Shown here piece after piece: positions 6,154 through 14,842 of a stretch of 30,577 bases of DNA. The notes beneath the pieces were generated by a model. That model made no database searches. It was not told the origin of the DNA and saw nothing but the letters and a program-made list of their open reading frames with translations. Both the position numbers and the translations under genes were made by a program. The stretch covers positions 1-30,577 of the forward strand of contig JBJEEE010000081.1 in the NCBI GenBank assembly GCA_051872775.1. Direction: 5' to 3'. Positions within the stretch are counted from its first letter, which is position 1. Each line of letters starts with the position of its first letter. This DNA is from UMGS75 sp051872775. GTDB taxonomy: Bacteria > Bacillota_I > Bacilli_A > ML615J-28 > CAG-313.

Positions 6154-9090
6154 ATGGCATATCAAGCTCTATATAGAACATATAGACCTACACGCTTTCA
6201 AGATGTTGTTGGGCAAAAACACATAATAACAGTTTTAAAGAACGCGATAAGTTTAGATCGTATATCACATGCATATGTTTTTAGTGGATTAAGAGGAATT
6301 GGAAAAACAACAATAGCTAGAATTTTTGCAAAAGCGGTTAACTGTTTGAACCCTGTAGAAGGGGAACCTTGTGATAACTGTGCTAATTGCTTAAGCGTAA
6401 TGAATAATGAAACTACAGATGTTGTTGAACTAGATGCCGCAAGTAATAACGGAGTAGAACAAATACGTGATATACTAGAAAAAGTTAATTTTTTACCAAG
6501 TTTCTTAAAGAAAAAAGTTTATATTATCGATGAAGCTCATATGCTTAGCACAGCGGCTTTTAATGCATTATTAAAAACTTTAGAAGAACCACCCGCACAC
6601 GTTATTTTTATTTTAGCAACAACAGAACCATACAAAATACCATCAACAATATTATCAAGATGCCAAAGACTAGACTTTAAACAAATTAATACAAAAGAAA
6701 TTGTAAACTTACTTTCACAAGTAGCATCAAAAGAACAAATCAACATTAGTGAAGATGCACTATATGGGATTGCGGAAGCATCAGAAGGTGGAATGAGGGA
6801 TGCATTAAGCATCTTAGACCAAGCAAGAGCGTATAATTTCAATCAAATTACTTTAGAAGATGTAAACAATATCACTGGAAGAGTTTCACAAGAATATTTG
6901 ATTAAAATTATTCAAGCTCTAAATGAAAAGAATGCACAAAGCGCTTTTGAAAACATAAATTTATTGATTGAAACAGGAAAAGAAGTATCTAGAGTTCTTA
7001 CTTGTTTAATTCAATTTTGTCGTGACTTATTGTTATATAAGAATTTAAAAGATGATTCCTCTATTACATATATGTATAAAAAAGAAGAATTTATATCTTT
7101 AGCAGAAACAACAAGCGAAAAAAGATTATTTTATTATGTTGATTCTCTAGCAGAAATACAAAATAAGATTAGATATACCAATTCTCCAAAGGTGTATCTA
7201 GAAGTTGGAATCATCAAAATTATTAATAACGCTAGCACAGATATTAACATTAATACTAAACTTGAACAGTTAGAAGAAAAGATAAACTTATTAAGCCCAT
7301 CTGAAAGCATTGATTCATTAAATGGAATCTTAAATCGTATTGATACATTAGAAAATAAGATTAAAAAACTTACAAATGTAGTTGAAAAAAACAATTATCA
7401 AGAGTTTAAAGAAGATATTTTATCCAAAATAAATTTACTTGAAGATTTAACACTAGCAAATAAAGGAATTCCACATCAAATTGAAGAAAAGATACAAGAT
7501 TTAGAAGAAAAAATAGTAGAATTAAAAGTCTCTCAAAATGTAGTTACTTCATCTAATGGTGAAGCAACTGAAACAAAGGAAGCAAGCTTATCTGAAGAAG
7601 AATTAGCAAAAATTAAAGAGATTGAAAATAAACTAGCAGAATTAGAGAAACTAGTTTCAACTCTTATTCAAGAAAAGCCACAAACTATCGATGTTGAATT
7701 AATCAATAGTCAAATTGCTTCATTAAAAGAAGAGTTGTTTGCTAAAATAAGTAATATTTCCTCAGAAGATAAACAAGGAGATAATTCTGAGATACAAACT
7801 AGAATGGATACAGTAGAAGAATATTTAGAAATGGTAATTGCGACAGTAGATGATTTATCTAAAACTGTCAAGCAAGCCAATCTTTCGTCAAATACAATTG
7901 AATCTTCTAGTGGAGAAATAGCTCAATTAAATGAAAACTATTTTGTTTTATTAAACTTAGTTAAATCAATGCAAGATAAAATAAATAATGTAACTCCTAC
8001 TAGTGTTCCGTCCTACCAAGACGATTCGATTGAACAACTAAAAGTAGAGATTAACAAAAAAATTGCAGATTTAGTTGAAAGTTTGGAAACAAAGATGAAA
8101 CAAACACAAGATAGTATTTCGGACACTAATAATAGGGTGTTAGAAGTTAAAAACGAATGTGAATCGCAATTTACTGTATATGATACACGTATAAGTGATA
8201 TCGAAAATAAAAAAGAAATAGAGATTCCTGATTATAACGGACTAATTAACGAAAATACACAAGCAATTAGTGAAGTAAAGGAATATAGTATTAGTTTAAG
8301 TGCAAAGATTCAGGAAATTCAAAATAAAGTGTTAGAAATAAATACTAAACTTGATGGCGGAATGACCAAGAGAAGAAGTCCATTTGAATTTAAAGAAGAG
8401 ACTCCTACGCAAACTCAAGAAGAAACAAAACCAAATAAACCTGTTCCAACACAACCATCAAGCACAGATGTTGAAACTAAAGTAGTGGAAGAAGAAACAA
8501 GAAGGGTTATATCTAATCCAAATACAGTTGTAATCAAAACTAAACCAAATACAATTGAGCAAAATCAAAATGATCCAAATAACGTATATGATATTAAGAT
8601 AGTAGAAAGAATATTATATCAAGCTCATGATCAAAAATGCCGTCAAGAAAAAGCAGAACTATTAGCTAAATGGTCTAAACTAGAAGATAAAGTCGGACAT
8701 TTGCTATCACCAACGGCAAAATTATTATCAGAAGGAATTCTTGTTGCAAACGGATTTAATGAACTATTAATAGTTTATCCACATGCATCTATGTGTAATC
8801 ATCTAATGGAACCAAAGGGACACATGAACGCCTTACAAGTAATTAAAATCGCTTTAGGAAAAGACTATGATTTTATGGCTTTACCAGAGAATACATGGCA
8901 AGAAAAACGCTCAGAGTATGCGGGTCAATTTCATATGGGAATTACTTTCCCTAAACTTACACCAATTAACAATCCTGAATTAAAAGTTAATGTGGTGAAT
9001 ACAACAAATTTGTTTAGTAAAAAGAATACCACAATGCATCAAGCACAAAGTTTCTTTGGTGCTGATATGGTAGAAAAAGAGGAGGAATAA
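6154..9090 (+). CDS. dnaX: DNA polymerase III subunit gamma/tau, with long coiled-coil linker
   Basis: A 978-residue clamp-loader ATPase. Walker A GLRGIGKT (45-52), the zinc module C64-x8-C73-x2-C76-x2-C79, Walker B with D126-E127, sensor-1 ATT (155-157) and the SRC arginine-finger motif (168-170) are all present, so domains I-III look intact up to ~365. A Glu/Lys/Asn/Ser-rich linker (~366-808) follows with heptad-like Leu/Ile spacing (for example IDTLENKIKKL), then a C-terminal tau-like domain (from DIKIVERILYQAHD, ~810). Typical Bacillota DnaX is ~550-650 residues, so the linker is unusually large. A candidate -1 slippery site at 7386-7392 could produce a short gamma form. The gene is followed by ybaB and recR, the conserved Bacillota order. 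The start has AAAGGAGTGG upstream. Confidence 0.97.
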   Translation: MAYQALYRTYRPTRFQDVVGQKHIITVLKNAISLDRISHAYVFSGLRGIGKTTIARIFAKAVNCLNPVEGEPCDNCANCLSVMNNETTDVVELDAASNNGVEQIRDILEKVNFLPSFLKKKVYIIDEAHMLSTAAFNALLKTLEEPPAHVIFILATTEPYKIPSTILSRCQRLDFKQINTKEIVNLLSQVASKEQINISEDALYGIAEASEGGMRDALSILDQARAYNFNQITLEDVNNITGRVSQEYLIKIIQALNEKNAQSAFENINLLIETGKEVSRVLTCLIQFCRDLLLYKNLKDDSSITYMYKKEEFISLAETTSEKRLFYYVDSLAEIQNKIRYTNSPKVYLEVGIIKIINNASTDININTKLEQLEEKINLLSPSESIDSLNGILNRIDTLENKIKKLTNVVEKNNYQEFKEDILSKINLLEDLTLANKGIPHQIEEKIQDLEEKIVELKVSQNVVTSSNGEATETKEASLSEEELAKIKEIENKLAELEKLVSTLIQEKPQTIDVELINSQIASLKEELFAKISNISSEDKQGDNSEIQTRMDTVEEYLEMVIATVDDLSKTVKQANLSSNTIESSSGEIAQLNENYFVLLNLVKSMQDKINNVTPTSVPSYQDDSIEQLKVEINKKIADLVESLETKMKQTQDSISDTNNRVLEVKNECESQFTVYDTRISDIENKKEIEIPDYNGLINENTQAISEVKEYSISLSAKIQEIQNKVLEINTKLDGGMTKRRSPFEFKEETPTQTQEETKPNKPVPTQPSSTDVETKVVEEETRRVISNPNTVVIKTKPNTIEQNQNDPNNVYDIKIVERILYQAHDQKCRQEKAELLAKWSKLEDKVGHLLSPTAKLLSEGILVANGFNELLIVYPHASMCNHLMEPKGHMNALQVIKIALGKDYDFMALPENTWQEKRSEYAGQFHMGITFPKLTPINNPELKVNVVNTTNLFSKKNTTMHQAQSFFGADMVEKEEE
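7386..7409 (+). other. Candidate -1 ribosomal frameshift site in dnaX
   Basis: The heptamer A AAA AAC lies in the correct X-XXY-YYZ register (codons 412-413). A -1 slip would add five codons and reach TAA at 7407-7409, giving a ~418-residue gamma-like product that keeps domains I-III. No clear upstream Shine-Dalgarno-like stimulator or strong downstream hairpin is visible, and A-runs are common in this genome. Confidence 0.3.
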
Positions 9091-9094
9091 ATAA

Positions 9095-9394
9095 ATGAAT
9101 CCACAAATGATTCGTAAAATTCAACAAATGCAAAAAGAGATGGAACAAGCTCAAAGAGATATTGAAGCAACTGAATTCTCTACAACAAGCGGACCAGTGA
9201 CGGTCGTAATGTATGGAAGTCATGAGTTAAAAAGCGTAACAATTGATCCAGAGTTTGAAGTGTCAGGACCAGATGACTTAGAATTATTGGGAGATATGAT
9301 TGTTGCTGCAAGCCATAAAGCAAACGAAGAGATTCAAGCGTATACGGAAGAAAAGTTTGCTAAATACAAAGCCTTCGCGGGTGGAAGATTTTAA
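9095..9394 (+). CDS. ybaB: YbaB/EbfC-family nucleoid-associated protein
   Basis: A 99-residue protein beginning with a Met/Gln-rich helix (MIRKIQQMQKEMEQAQRDIE), followed by a three-stranded sheet (VTVVMYGSHELKSVTIDPEF) and a C-terminal helix (IVAASHKANEEIQAYTEEKF). This is the dimeric fold of the YbaB DNA-binding family, which coats or bends DNA. The position between dnaX and recR is highly conserved in bacteria. The GAGGAGGAATAAATAA leader gives a strong ribosome site. Its TAA overlaps the recR ATG by one base (TAATG). Confidence 0.95.
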   Translation: MNPQMIRKIQQMQKEMEQAQRDIEATEFSTTSGPVTVVMYGSHELKSVTIDPEFEVSGPDDLELLGDMIVAASHKANEEIQAYTEEKFAKYKAFAGGRF

Positions 9395-9993
9395 TGGATG
9401 ATTTCAAATTCTTAGAAAACCTAAGTGCATGTTTTGAAAAACTACCAAGTGTTGGTAAAAAAACAGCTAATAGATATGCTTTTTCTGTTATTGAAAAAAT
9501 GTCAAATGAAGAAGTCGAAAGATTTGCAAGAACGCTCTTAGAAACAAAAAACAAAGTAAAAAAATGTAAAATATGTGGAATGTTTACAATAGATAGCGAT
9601 ACTTGTGAAATATGTGAAAACAAATATAGATCAAAAGAACAAATTATGGTTGTAAAAGACGCAAGAGATGTCATCGCTATCGAAAAGACAGGCCAATATA
9701 ATGGATTATATCATGTGCTAGGAGGATTAATTTCCCCATTAGATGGAATTGGCCCAGAACAATTAAACATAACTTCTTTAGAATCACGTATAAACGGTGA
9801 AATCAAAGAAATTATTTTAGCAACAAGTTTCACAATGCAAGGAGAAACAACTGCATTATATCTTGAAAAGATTTTAGCACGAGACAATTTAACTATATCT
9901 AGAATTGGTTATGGTCTTCCTGCAGGAGGAGATATTGAATACGTTGACTCGCTTACATTAAAGTATGCACTAGAAGGTAGAAAGAAAAAATGA
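9394..9993 (+). CDS. recR: Recombination mediator protein RecR
   Basis: A 199-residue protein of family length. A helix-hairpin-helix region lies at the N-terminus (KLPSVGKKTANRYAF, 17-30), then a four-Cys zinc finger (C58, C61, C71, C74), then a Toprim domain (VVKDARDVIAIEKTGQYNGLYHVL onward) and a C-terminal GYGLPAGGDIEYVD segment. RecR works with RecF/RecO to load RecA on gapped DNA. It is translationally coupled to ybaB and is the last gene of the dnaX operon, followed by a terminator. Confidence 0.97.
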   Translation: MDDFKFLENLSACFEKLPSVGKKTANRYAFSVIEKMSNEEVERFARTLLETKNKVKKCKICGMFTIDSDTCEICENKYRSKEQIMVVKDARDVIAIEKTGQYNGLYHVLGGLISPLDGIGPEQLNITSLESRINGEIKEIILATSFTMQGETTALYLEKILARDNLTISRIGYGLPAGGDIEYVDSLTLKYALEGRKKK

Positions 9994-10000
9994 TAATATT

Positions 10001-10038
10001 AAAGGCTTTAAGGAAAATAATACTTGAAGTCTTTTTTT
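10001..10038 (+). terminator. Rho-independent terminator after recR
   Basis: GGCTTTAAG (10004-10012) pairs with CTTGAAGTC (10023-10031) with two G-U wobbles. Three flanking A-T pairs extend the stem; the loop is 10 bases and the T-run is at 10032-10038. Confidence 0.75.
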
Positions 10039-10115
10039 ATATAATAATTAAATAGGAAAAAATCGATAATTAAATTAAAATAAAAAACGTGAAAAAATGT
10101 AAAAATTTGACAACT

Positions 10116-10131
10116 ATTATTCAAGAATAAT
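10116..10131. repeat. Inverted repeat upstream of the ABC-nuclease operon
   Basis: ATTATTC (10116-10122) and GAATAAT (10125-10131) form a 7-bp inverted repeat with a 2-base centre. It begins 3 bases after a TTGACA (10107-10112) whose partner -10 (CATAAT 10132-10137) has a poor 19-base spacer. It could be an upstream operator or an alternative promoter; low certainty. Confidence 0.35.
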
Positions 10132-10167
10132 CATAATTAGTCGAAAAATAAAAATTAATTACTCATA

Positions 10168-10181
10168 TGTTTTGCAAAACA
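10168..10181. promoter_or_regulatory. Perfect 14-bp palindrome overlapping the ABC-nuclease promoter (candidate operator)
   Basis: TGTTTTGCAAAACA is perfectly self-complementary and contains the -35 box. Its shape resembles operators of LacI-type sugar regulators, though with GC rather than the usual CG centre. A regulator bound here would block transcription of the 10260-19459 operon. Confidence 0.5.
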
Positions 10182-10200
10182 AAATAAGCTATGATATAAT
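10172..10200 (+). promoter_or_regulatory. Promoter of the ABC transporter-nuclease operon
   Basis: -35 TTGCAA (10172-10177), 17-base spacer, perfect -10 TATAAT (10195-10200), about 60 bases before the first start codon. The same TTGCAA-N17-TATAAT arrangement is seen at rpoE. Confidence 0.75.
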
Positions 10201-10259
10201 AAGTATATATTGGATAAAACAATATTTATGCATAGAATTATTTGAGGAGGATTTTTATT

Positions 10260-11321
10260 ATGGATATTCGCTTGTCTCACCTAACAAAAATATTTGCCGA
10301 TAAGAATTCAGAAGTTAAAGCCGTTGACGACTTAGACATTGTTATTCCTTCTGGACGCCTTATTGGTTTACTTGGTCCATCAGGCTGTGGTAAATCAACA
10401 ACATTGTATATGATTGCTGGTTTGTTAGAACCTAGTTCGGGCCAAATTTTTTTTGGAGATGAAGATGTAACAAACCTTCCAGCTGAGAAAAGAGGAATTG
10501 GCTTAGTTTTCCAAAATTATGCTCTATACCCTCACCTTACTGTTAAAGATAACATTATGTTTCCGTTACAAAACATGAAAATGACTAAAGCAGAGGCCTT
10601 AGCTAGAACCCAAAAATATGCTAGACTTGTTGGTATTGAAGAATTATTAAATCGTAAGCCAAAGCAATTATCAGGCGGACAACAACAACGTGTAGCAATT
10701 GCCAGAGCTCTTGTAAAAGAACCTAGAGTTTTACTTCTTGATGAACCTTTGTCGAACCTTGATGCTCGTCTACGTTTACAAACACGTGAAGAAATCAAGA
10801 GAATTCAAAGAGAAACAGGAATAACCACAATTTTCGTTACGCATGACCAAGAAGAAGCAATGAGTATTTCTGATGAAATTGTTGTAATGAAATTAGGTGT
10901 AGAACAACAAAAAGGAGCTCCACAACACGTTTATGAAGAACCAGTTAACCAATTTGTTGCTAAATTCTTAGGAACTCCACCAATTAATATTTTCAATGGA
11001 TACATCCATGATGGTGGTGTTTATATTGGCGATGACAAAATTGGAACAAGTCAACTTGAAGATCAAGAAGTAACAATCGGAATTAGACCAGAAGGATTTA
11101 TTATTTCTCCAAATGGAACTCTTACCATTGATATCGAACATGTTGAGTATATAGGTAGAGATAAATTAATAACTGGTGTAAACCGCCAATCAGAAAAAGA
11201 TACATTTAAATTCATCGTTGATTCAAGCGTAAGTGTTGAAGAGGGCACAACAATAAAAGCGGAAATTAGACCTAATAAGTATTTTGTATTCCACAAGGAA
11301 ACAGAAAAGAGACTTCAATAG
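10260..11321 (+). CDS. ABC transporter ATPase, MsmK/UgpC/MalK type
   Basis: A 353-residue ATPase with Walker A GPSGCGKST (39-47), Q-loop FQNYALYPH, signature LSGGQQQR (137-144), Walker B VLLLDEPLSNLD (DEP 161-163) and switch His195 (THDQEEA). A C-terminal ~110-residue TOBE-like regulatory domain follows, as in CUT1 carbohydrate importers. It energises uptake by the two permeases encoded next. The ATG at 10260 follows GAGGAGG (10244-10250); an in-frame TTG at 10242 overlaps that site. It is the first gene of a six-gene operon that also encodes a surface nuclease, so the imported molecule may be a nucleoside, nucleotide or sugar derived from nucleic acid, but sequence alone does not identify the substrate. 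Confidence 0.95.
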   Translation: MDIRLSHLTKIFADKNSEVKAVDDLDIVIPSGRLIGLLGPSGCGKSTTLYMIAGLLEPSSGQIFFGDEDVTNLPAEKRGIGLVFQNYALYPHLTVKDNIMFPLQNMKMTKAEALARTQKYARLVGIEELLNRKPKQLSGGQQQRVAIARALVKEPRVLLLDEPLSNLDARLRLQTREEIKRIQRETGITTIFVTHDQEEAMSISDEIVVMKLGVEQQKGAPQHVYEEPVNQFVAKFLGTPPINIFNGYIHDGGVYIGDDKIGTSQLEDQEVTIGIRPEGFIISPNGTLTIDIEHVEYIGRDKLITGVNRQSEKDTFKFIVDSSVSVEEGTTIKAEIRPNKYFVFHKETEKRLQ

Positions 11322-11322
11322 T

Positions 11323-12285
11323 ATGGTTGAAGGAAAAGCTAGTACTAATTTTATTAGAGGAATTCTATATTTATTACCAGCCCTTGTATTACTTGGAATA
11401 TTTACCTTCTATCCTCTAGTAAATACGTTTATCATTTCATTTAAAGAAGGATACGACTATATGACAGGTAGTTATGAAGGGTTTGGACTTGGAAACTATC
11501 AATTAATTTTCCATCCCAAAAATCCATTCACAACTTATTTGTTTAATACAATGATTATAGTTTTTATCTCAGTTCCAATATCTATTATTTTATCGTTACT
11601 AATCGCTGTATCTCTTAACTCGGTTAAAAGCCTTCAAAAGTTCTTCCAAACAATATTCTTTTTACCATATGTAACAAACACAATCGCTATCGGTATGGTA
11701 TTCTCAGTAATGTTTGAAAGTAATCAAGGTTTAATTAACACAATTATAAACTTTTTTGGTGGCAAAGGGATTAACTGGTTAGGTGGAAATAATGATAATG
11801 CATTATTATTTGAGTTTGCAAAAAACAACAAAGTGTTCAACAGTCAATATTGGACATCACTAGTTGTTTTACTTGTGTACATAACATGGAACTCACTTCC
11901 ATTTAAAATTTTAATTCTATTAAGTGCGCTTCAAAGTGTTGATAAACAATATTATCAAGCTGCACAAATAGATGGAACTTCAAAACTAAGAACATTTACC
12001 AAAATTACTGTTCCACTTCTATCTCCACAAATATTTTATTTGTTAATAACATCATATATCGGCGCATTTAAAGAATATACATCAGTAGTCGCAATCTTTG
12101 GTAAAAACGCCTCATCCGTTGGTGCAAGAAATAATATGGCAACGGTAGTATGGTATATTTATAACAAACTTAAAGAAGGTGGCGACGCGGGTGCCGCATC
12201 AGCTGGTGCAGTAGTTCTATTTGTTATAATTATGATCTTTACTGCTATTAACAAATACGTTAGTAGTAAGAAAGTCTTTTACTAG
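11323..12285 (+). CDS. ABC transporter permease, CUT1 family (MalF/UgpA-like)
   Basis: A 320-residue membrane protein with about six hydrophobic segments and the EAA loop as QAAQIDGTSKLRTFTKITVP, which contacts the ATPase. The first helix is LYLLPALVLLGIFTFYPLV, typical of MalF/UgpA-like permeases. The ATG at 11323 lies one base after the ATPase stop, with only a weak purine stretch upstream, so translation is probably coupled. Together with the next gene it forms the heterodimeric channel. Confidence 0.93.
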   Translation: MVEGKASTNFIRGILYLLPALVLLGIFTFYPLVNTFIISFKEGYDYMTGSYEGFGLGNYQLIFHPKNPFTTYLFNTMIIVFISVPISIILSLLIAVSLNSVKSLQKFFQTIFFLPYVTNTIAIGMVFSVMFESNQGLINTIINFFGGKGINWLGGNNDNALLFEFAKNNKVFNSQYWTSLVVLLVYITWNSLPFKILILLSALQSVDKQYYQAAQIDGTSKLRTFTKITVPLLSPQIFYLLITSYIGAFKEYTSVVAIFGKNASSVGARNNMATVVWYIYNKLKEGGDAGAASAGAVVLFVIIMIFTAINKYVSSKKVFY

Positions 12286-12300
12286 AAAGGGGGAGCAATT

Positions 12301-13332
12301 ATGTATTTATTAATTATTAGCGTTACAATAGTATTATTTGTTACCTTCCTTGTATTAAAGGCCTTTGAAAAGAAACCAGCTAGATATGGCAACAGAATTA
12401 TTCATACTGTTCCTGAAAATAAAAACATGGTTGTGGGTGATTCTGCTGATGAAGTAATTAGAAGAGAAAGAGTATTTAGAATCATTAAAAATATCGTTTC
12501 CTATACTTTTCTTGGATTTATGGCTCTATGTATGATCATTCCGTTTTATTGGATGATTGCAACATCGCTAAAGACAGGAGCAGAAATAGATTTACCAACA
12601 CCAACTTTTATTCCTGGTTTAGGTAAATTTGAACTTGCTCTTTCTAACTATCCACAAGCAATCGAAAGATTAAATGCTGCAAGATTAATTTACAACACAT
12701 TAGTTGTAGGTATTGTATCTACAATTGGTACAGTTGTAACAACAGTTATGGCTGCGTTTGCTTTTTCAAGAATTAAATTTGTTGGTAGGGAATTAATATT
12801 TACAATTTTCCTTGCGACAATGATGATACCAGGAGAAATGATGGTAATCACAAACTACATCACTGTAACCAAAACAGCGAAAACTCTTTTTGGTGTTTCT
12901 GGTATTGATACATATTGGGCAATGATTGTCCCATTCTTAATTAGTGTTTATTATATTTATTTATTAAGACAAAATTTCAAACAAATTCCAAATGAATTAT
13001 ATTATGCTGCAAAAGTAGATGGAACAAGCGACTTTAAATATTTAATAAAAGTTATGGTTCCAATCGCACTTCCAACTATTATCACTATTTCAATATTGAA
13101 ACTAATGGGTTCTTGGAATGCGTACGTATGGCCAATGATGGTAACGAGAGATGAAAACATGAGACTTATCACAACAGGTCTTAGAGCTTCGTTCTCAGAT
13201 TCCGAAGGCCGTGTAGCACAAGGTTTACAAATGGCTGCAACAACAGTCGTTACTCTACCTCTACTCTTCGTGTTTATATTCTTACGTAAATACATTATGC
13301 GTGGTGTTTCACGAAGTGGTATTAAAGGCTAA
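12301..13332 (+). CDS. ABC transporter permease, CUT1 family (MalG/UgpE-like)
   Basis: A 343-residue membrane protein with the EAA loop YYAAKVDGTSDFKYLIKVMVP. The core six-helix MalG-like portion starts near residue 65 (YTFLGFMALCMIIPFYWMIATSLK). It is preceded by an additional N-terminal helix (residues ~2-20) and a ~45-residue basic cytoplasmic stretch; usual MalG-type proteins are ~275-300 residues. The start has a strong AAAGGGGGAG ribosome site. It pairs with the preceding permease. Confidence 0.93.
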   Translation: MYLLIISVTIVLFVTFLVLKAFEKKPARYGNRIIHTVPENKNMVVGDSADEVIRRERVFRIIKNIVSYTFLGFMALCMIIPFYWMIATSLKTGAEIDLPTPTFIPGLGKFELALSNYPQAIERLNAARLIYNTLVVGIVSTIGTVVTTVMAAFAFSRIKFVGRELIFTIFLATMMIPGEMMVITNYITVTKTAKTLFGVSGIDTYWAMIVPFLISVYYIYLLRQNFKQIPNELYYAAKVDGTSDFKYLIKVMVPIALPTIITISILKLMGSWNAYVWPMMVTRDENMRLITTGLRASFSDSEGRVAQGLQMAATTVVTLPLLFVFIFLRKYIMRGVSRSGIKG

Positions 13333-13384
13333 AACTAAAATGCGTTTTAGTAAAAATATAAAAAAACAAAAAAAGGAGAAGAAA

Positions 13385-14815
13385 ATGAAAAAATTATTAA
13401 GTTTATTAATGGTTATTTTTACAATGTCTCTTGTAGTAAGTTGTAATAATTCAAAAAATCCTTCAGAAGAGATTGTAAAAAAAGAAATTCCTGCTTTTGA
13501 TTCAAGCAAGGAAATTGAAATTGAATTTTGGCATGCAATGGGAAAAACAAACCAAGACATTATTCAACAAATTATTGATTCTTTCCAAAGTTTATATCCA
13601 AACATTACAGTTACTCAAACTTCACTTGGCGATTACACAACATTAAGAGATACAATTACAAGTGGTATTGCTGCAGATGAACTTCCAACAGTAGCTCAAA
13701 CATATCCTGACCATGTTGCTCTTTATCTTAAAGGTAAAGCTCTTAGTGAATTAAACTCATATATAGATTGTGAAAACGAAATCGTTCGTGCTGATGAATC
13801 AGTAGATAAAGTTGGTTTAAGTAAAGCAGAACAAGATTTATATGTTGATGGTTTCTGGGCAGAAGGTACTATCTATGATTCCATTGGTACAATGTATAGT
13901 ATTCCATTTAACAAATCAACAGAAGTTTTATATTATAATAAAACAATGTTTGACAAATATGGTTGGTCAGTTCCTAAAACTTGGAATGATGTAGTTGAAG
14001 TTTCTGAAGCTTTCGCAACTACTACTGAATATGCAAAACTAGTTAATGAAGGCAAAAAATGTGCTGGTTTCTCTTATGACTCAGAAGCAAACTTATTCAT
14101 TACATTAACTCAACAATGGGGTGGTGAATATACTAAGTTTAATTCTCAAGGTAAAGGTGAATATGCATTCGTTAATGCACAATCAAAAGCTGCAATCAAA
14201 TTCTATAGCGATAACTTCAAAAAAGGTTTACTTGCAACAACTACATATTTCGGTACAAACTATTCTTCAGATGCATTTAAAGCTGGTCAAATCGTTATGA
14301 CACTTGGTTCAAGTGCAGGAGCTTCATACAACGTTCCTACTGATGGTTCATTTGAAGTAGGTGTTACAACTTATCCTCAATACGATTTAAATAATGCTCA
14401 AGTTATTCAACAAGGTACAAACGTATCATTATTCAAATGTACAGACCCTCAAGAAGAATTAGCTGGTTGGTTATTTATGAAGTTCTTAACTAACTATGAA
14501 TCAGCATTATTATGGTGCACAGAAACTTCTTATTTCCCAATTAGAAAAGACGTATTAAATTCAGATGCATATAAAGATCATATTTCTGGTAAATTTGTTG
14601 ACGAAGAAGGTAATGTAAGTTACAAACCTACAACTCAAAATTTAGCTCAAAAAGTTGGTCTAGAACAACAAGATTGGTTCTTCACAAACGTTGCATTCGT
14701 TGGTTCATCACTAGCACGTGACAACGCAGAACTTATCGTAAAAGCTGTATTATACGGTGAAAAAGATATTGACACAGCTTACCAAGAAGCAATGGATGCT
14801 TTATTGTATTCATAA
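13385..14815 (+). CDS. ABC transporter solute-binding lipoprotein (family 1, UgpB-like)
   Basis: A 476-residue protein with a lipoprotein signal peptide ending in LVVSC (Cys20 lipidated) and a family-1 extracellular binding-protein fold: IEIEFWHAMGKTNQDIIQQI opening, central hinge region SIPFNKSTEVLYYNKTMFDKYGW, and PQEELAGWLFMKFLTN towards the C-terminus. It hands substrate to the permease pair. The ATG at 13385 was chosen because of AAAGGAGAAGAAA upstream and because it begins the signal peptide. Gly is mostly GGT here, unlike GGA in dnaX, suggesting high expression. Family resemblance to glycerol-phosphate and sugar binders does not fix the ligand. Confidence 0.93.
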   Translation: MKKLLSLLMVIFTMSLVVSCNNSKNPSEEIVKKEIPAFDSSKEIEIEFWHAMGKTNQDIIQQIIDSFQSLYPNITVTQTSLGDYTTLRDTITSGIAADELPTVAQTYPDHVALYLKGKALSELNSYIDCENEIVRADESVDKVGLSKAEQDLYVDGFWAEGTIYDSIGTMYSIPFNKSTEVLYYNKTMFDKYGWSVPKTWNDVVEVSEAFATTTEYAKLVNEGKKCAGFSYDSEANLFITLTQQWGGEYTKFNSQGKGEYAFVNAQSKAAIKFYSDNFKKGLLATTTYFGTNYSSDAFKAGQIVMTLGSSAGASYNVPTDGSFEVGVTTYPQYDLNNAQVIQQGTNVSLFKCTDPQEELAGWLFMKFLTNYESALLWCTETSYFPIRKDVLNSDAYKDHISGKFVDEEGNVSYKPTTQNLAQKVGLEQQDWFFTNVAFVGSSLARDNAELIVKAVLYGEKDIDTAYQEAMDALLYS

Positions 14816-14842
14816 TATTTGTGGTAAGTTAAAGGAAACAAA

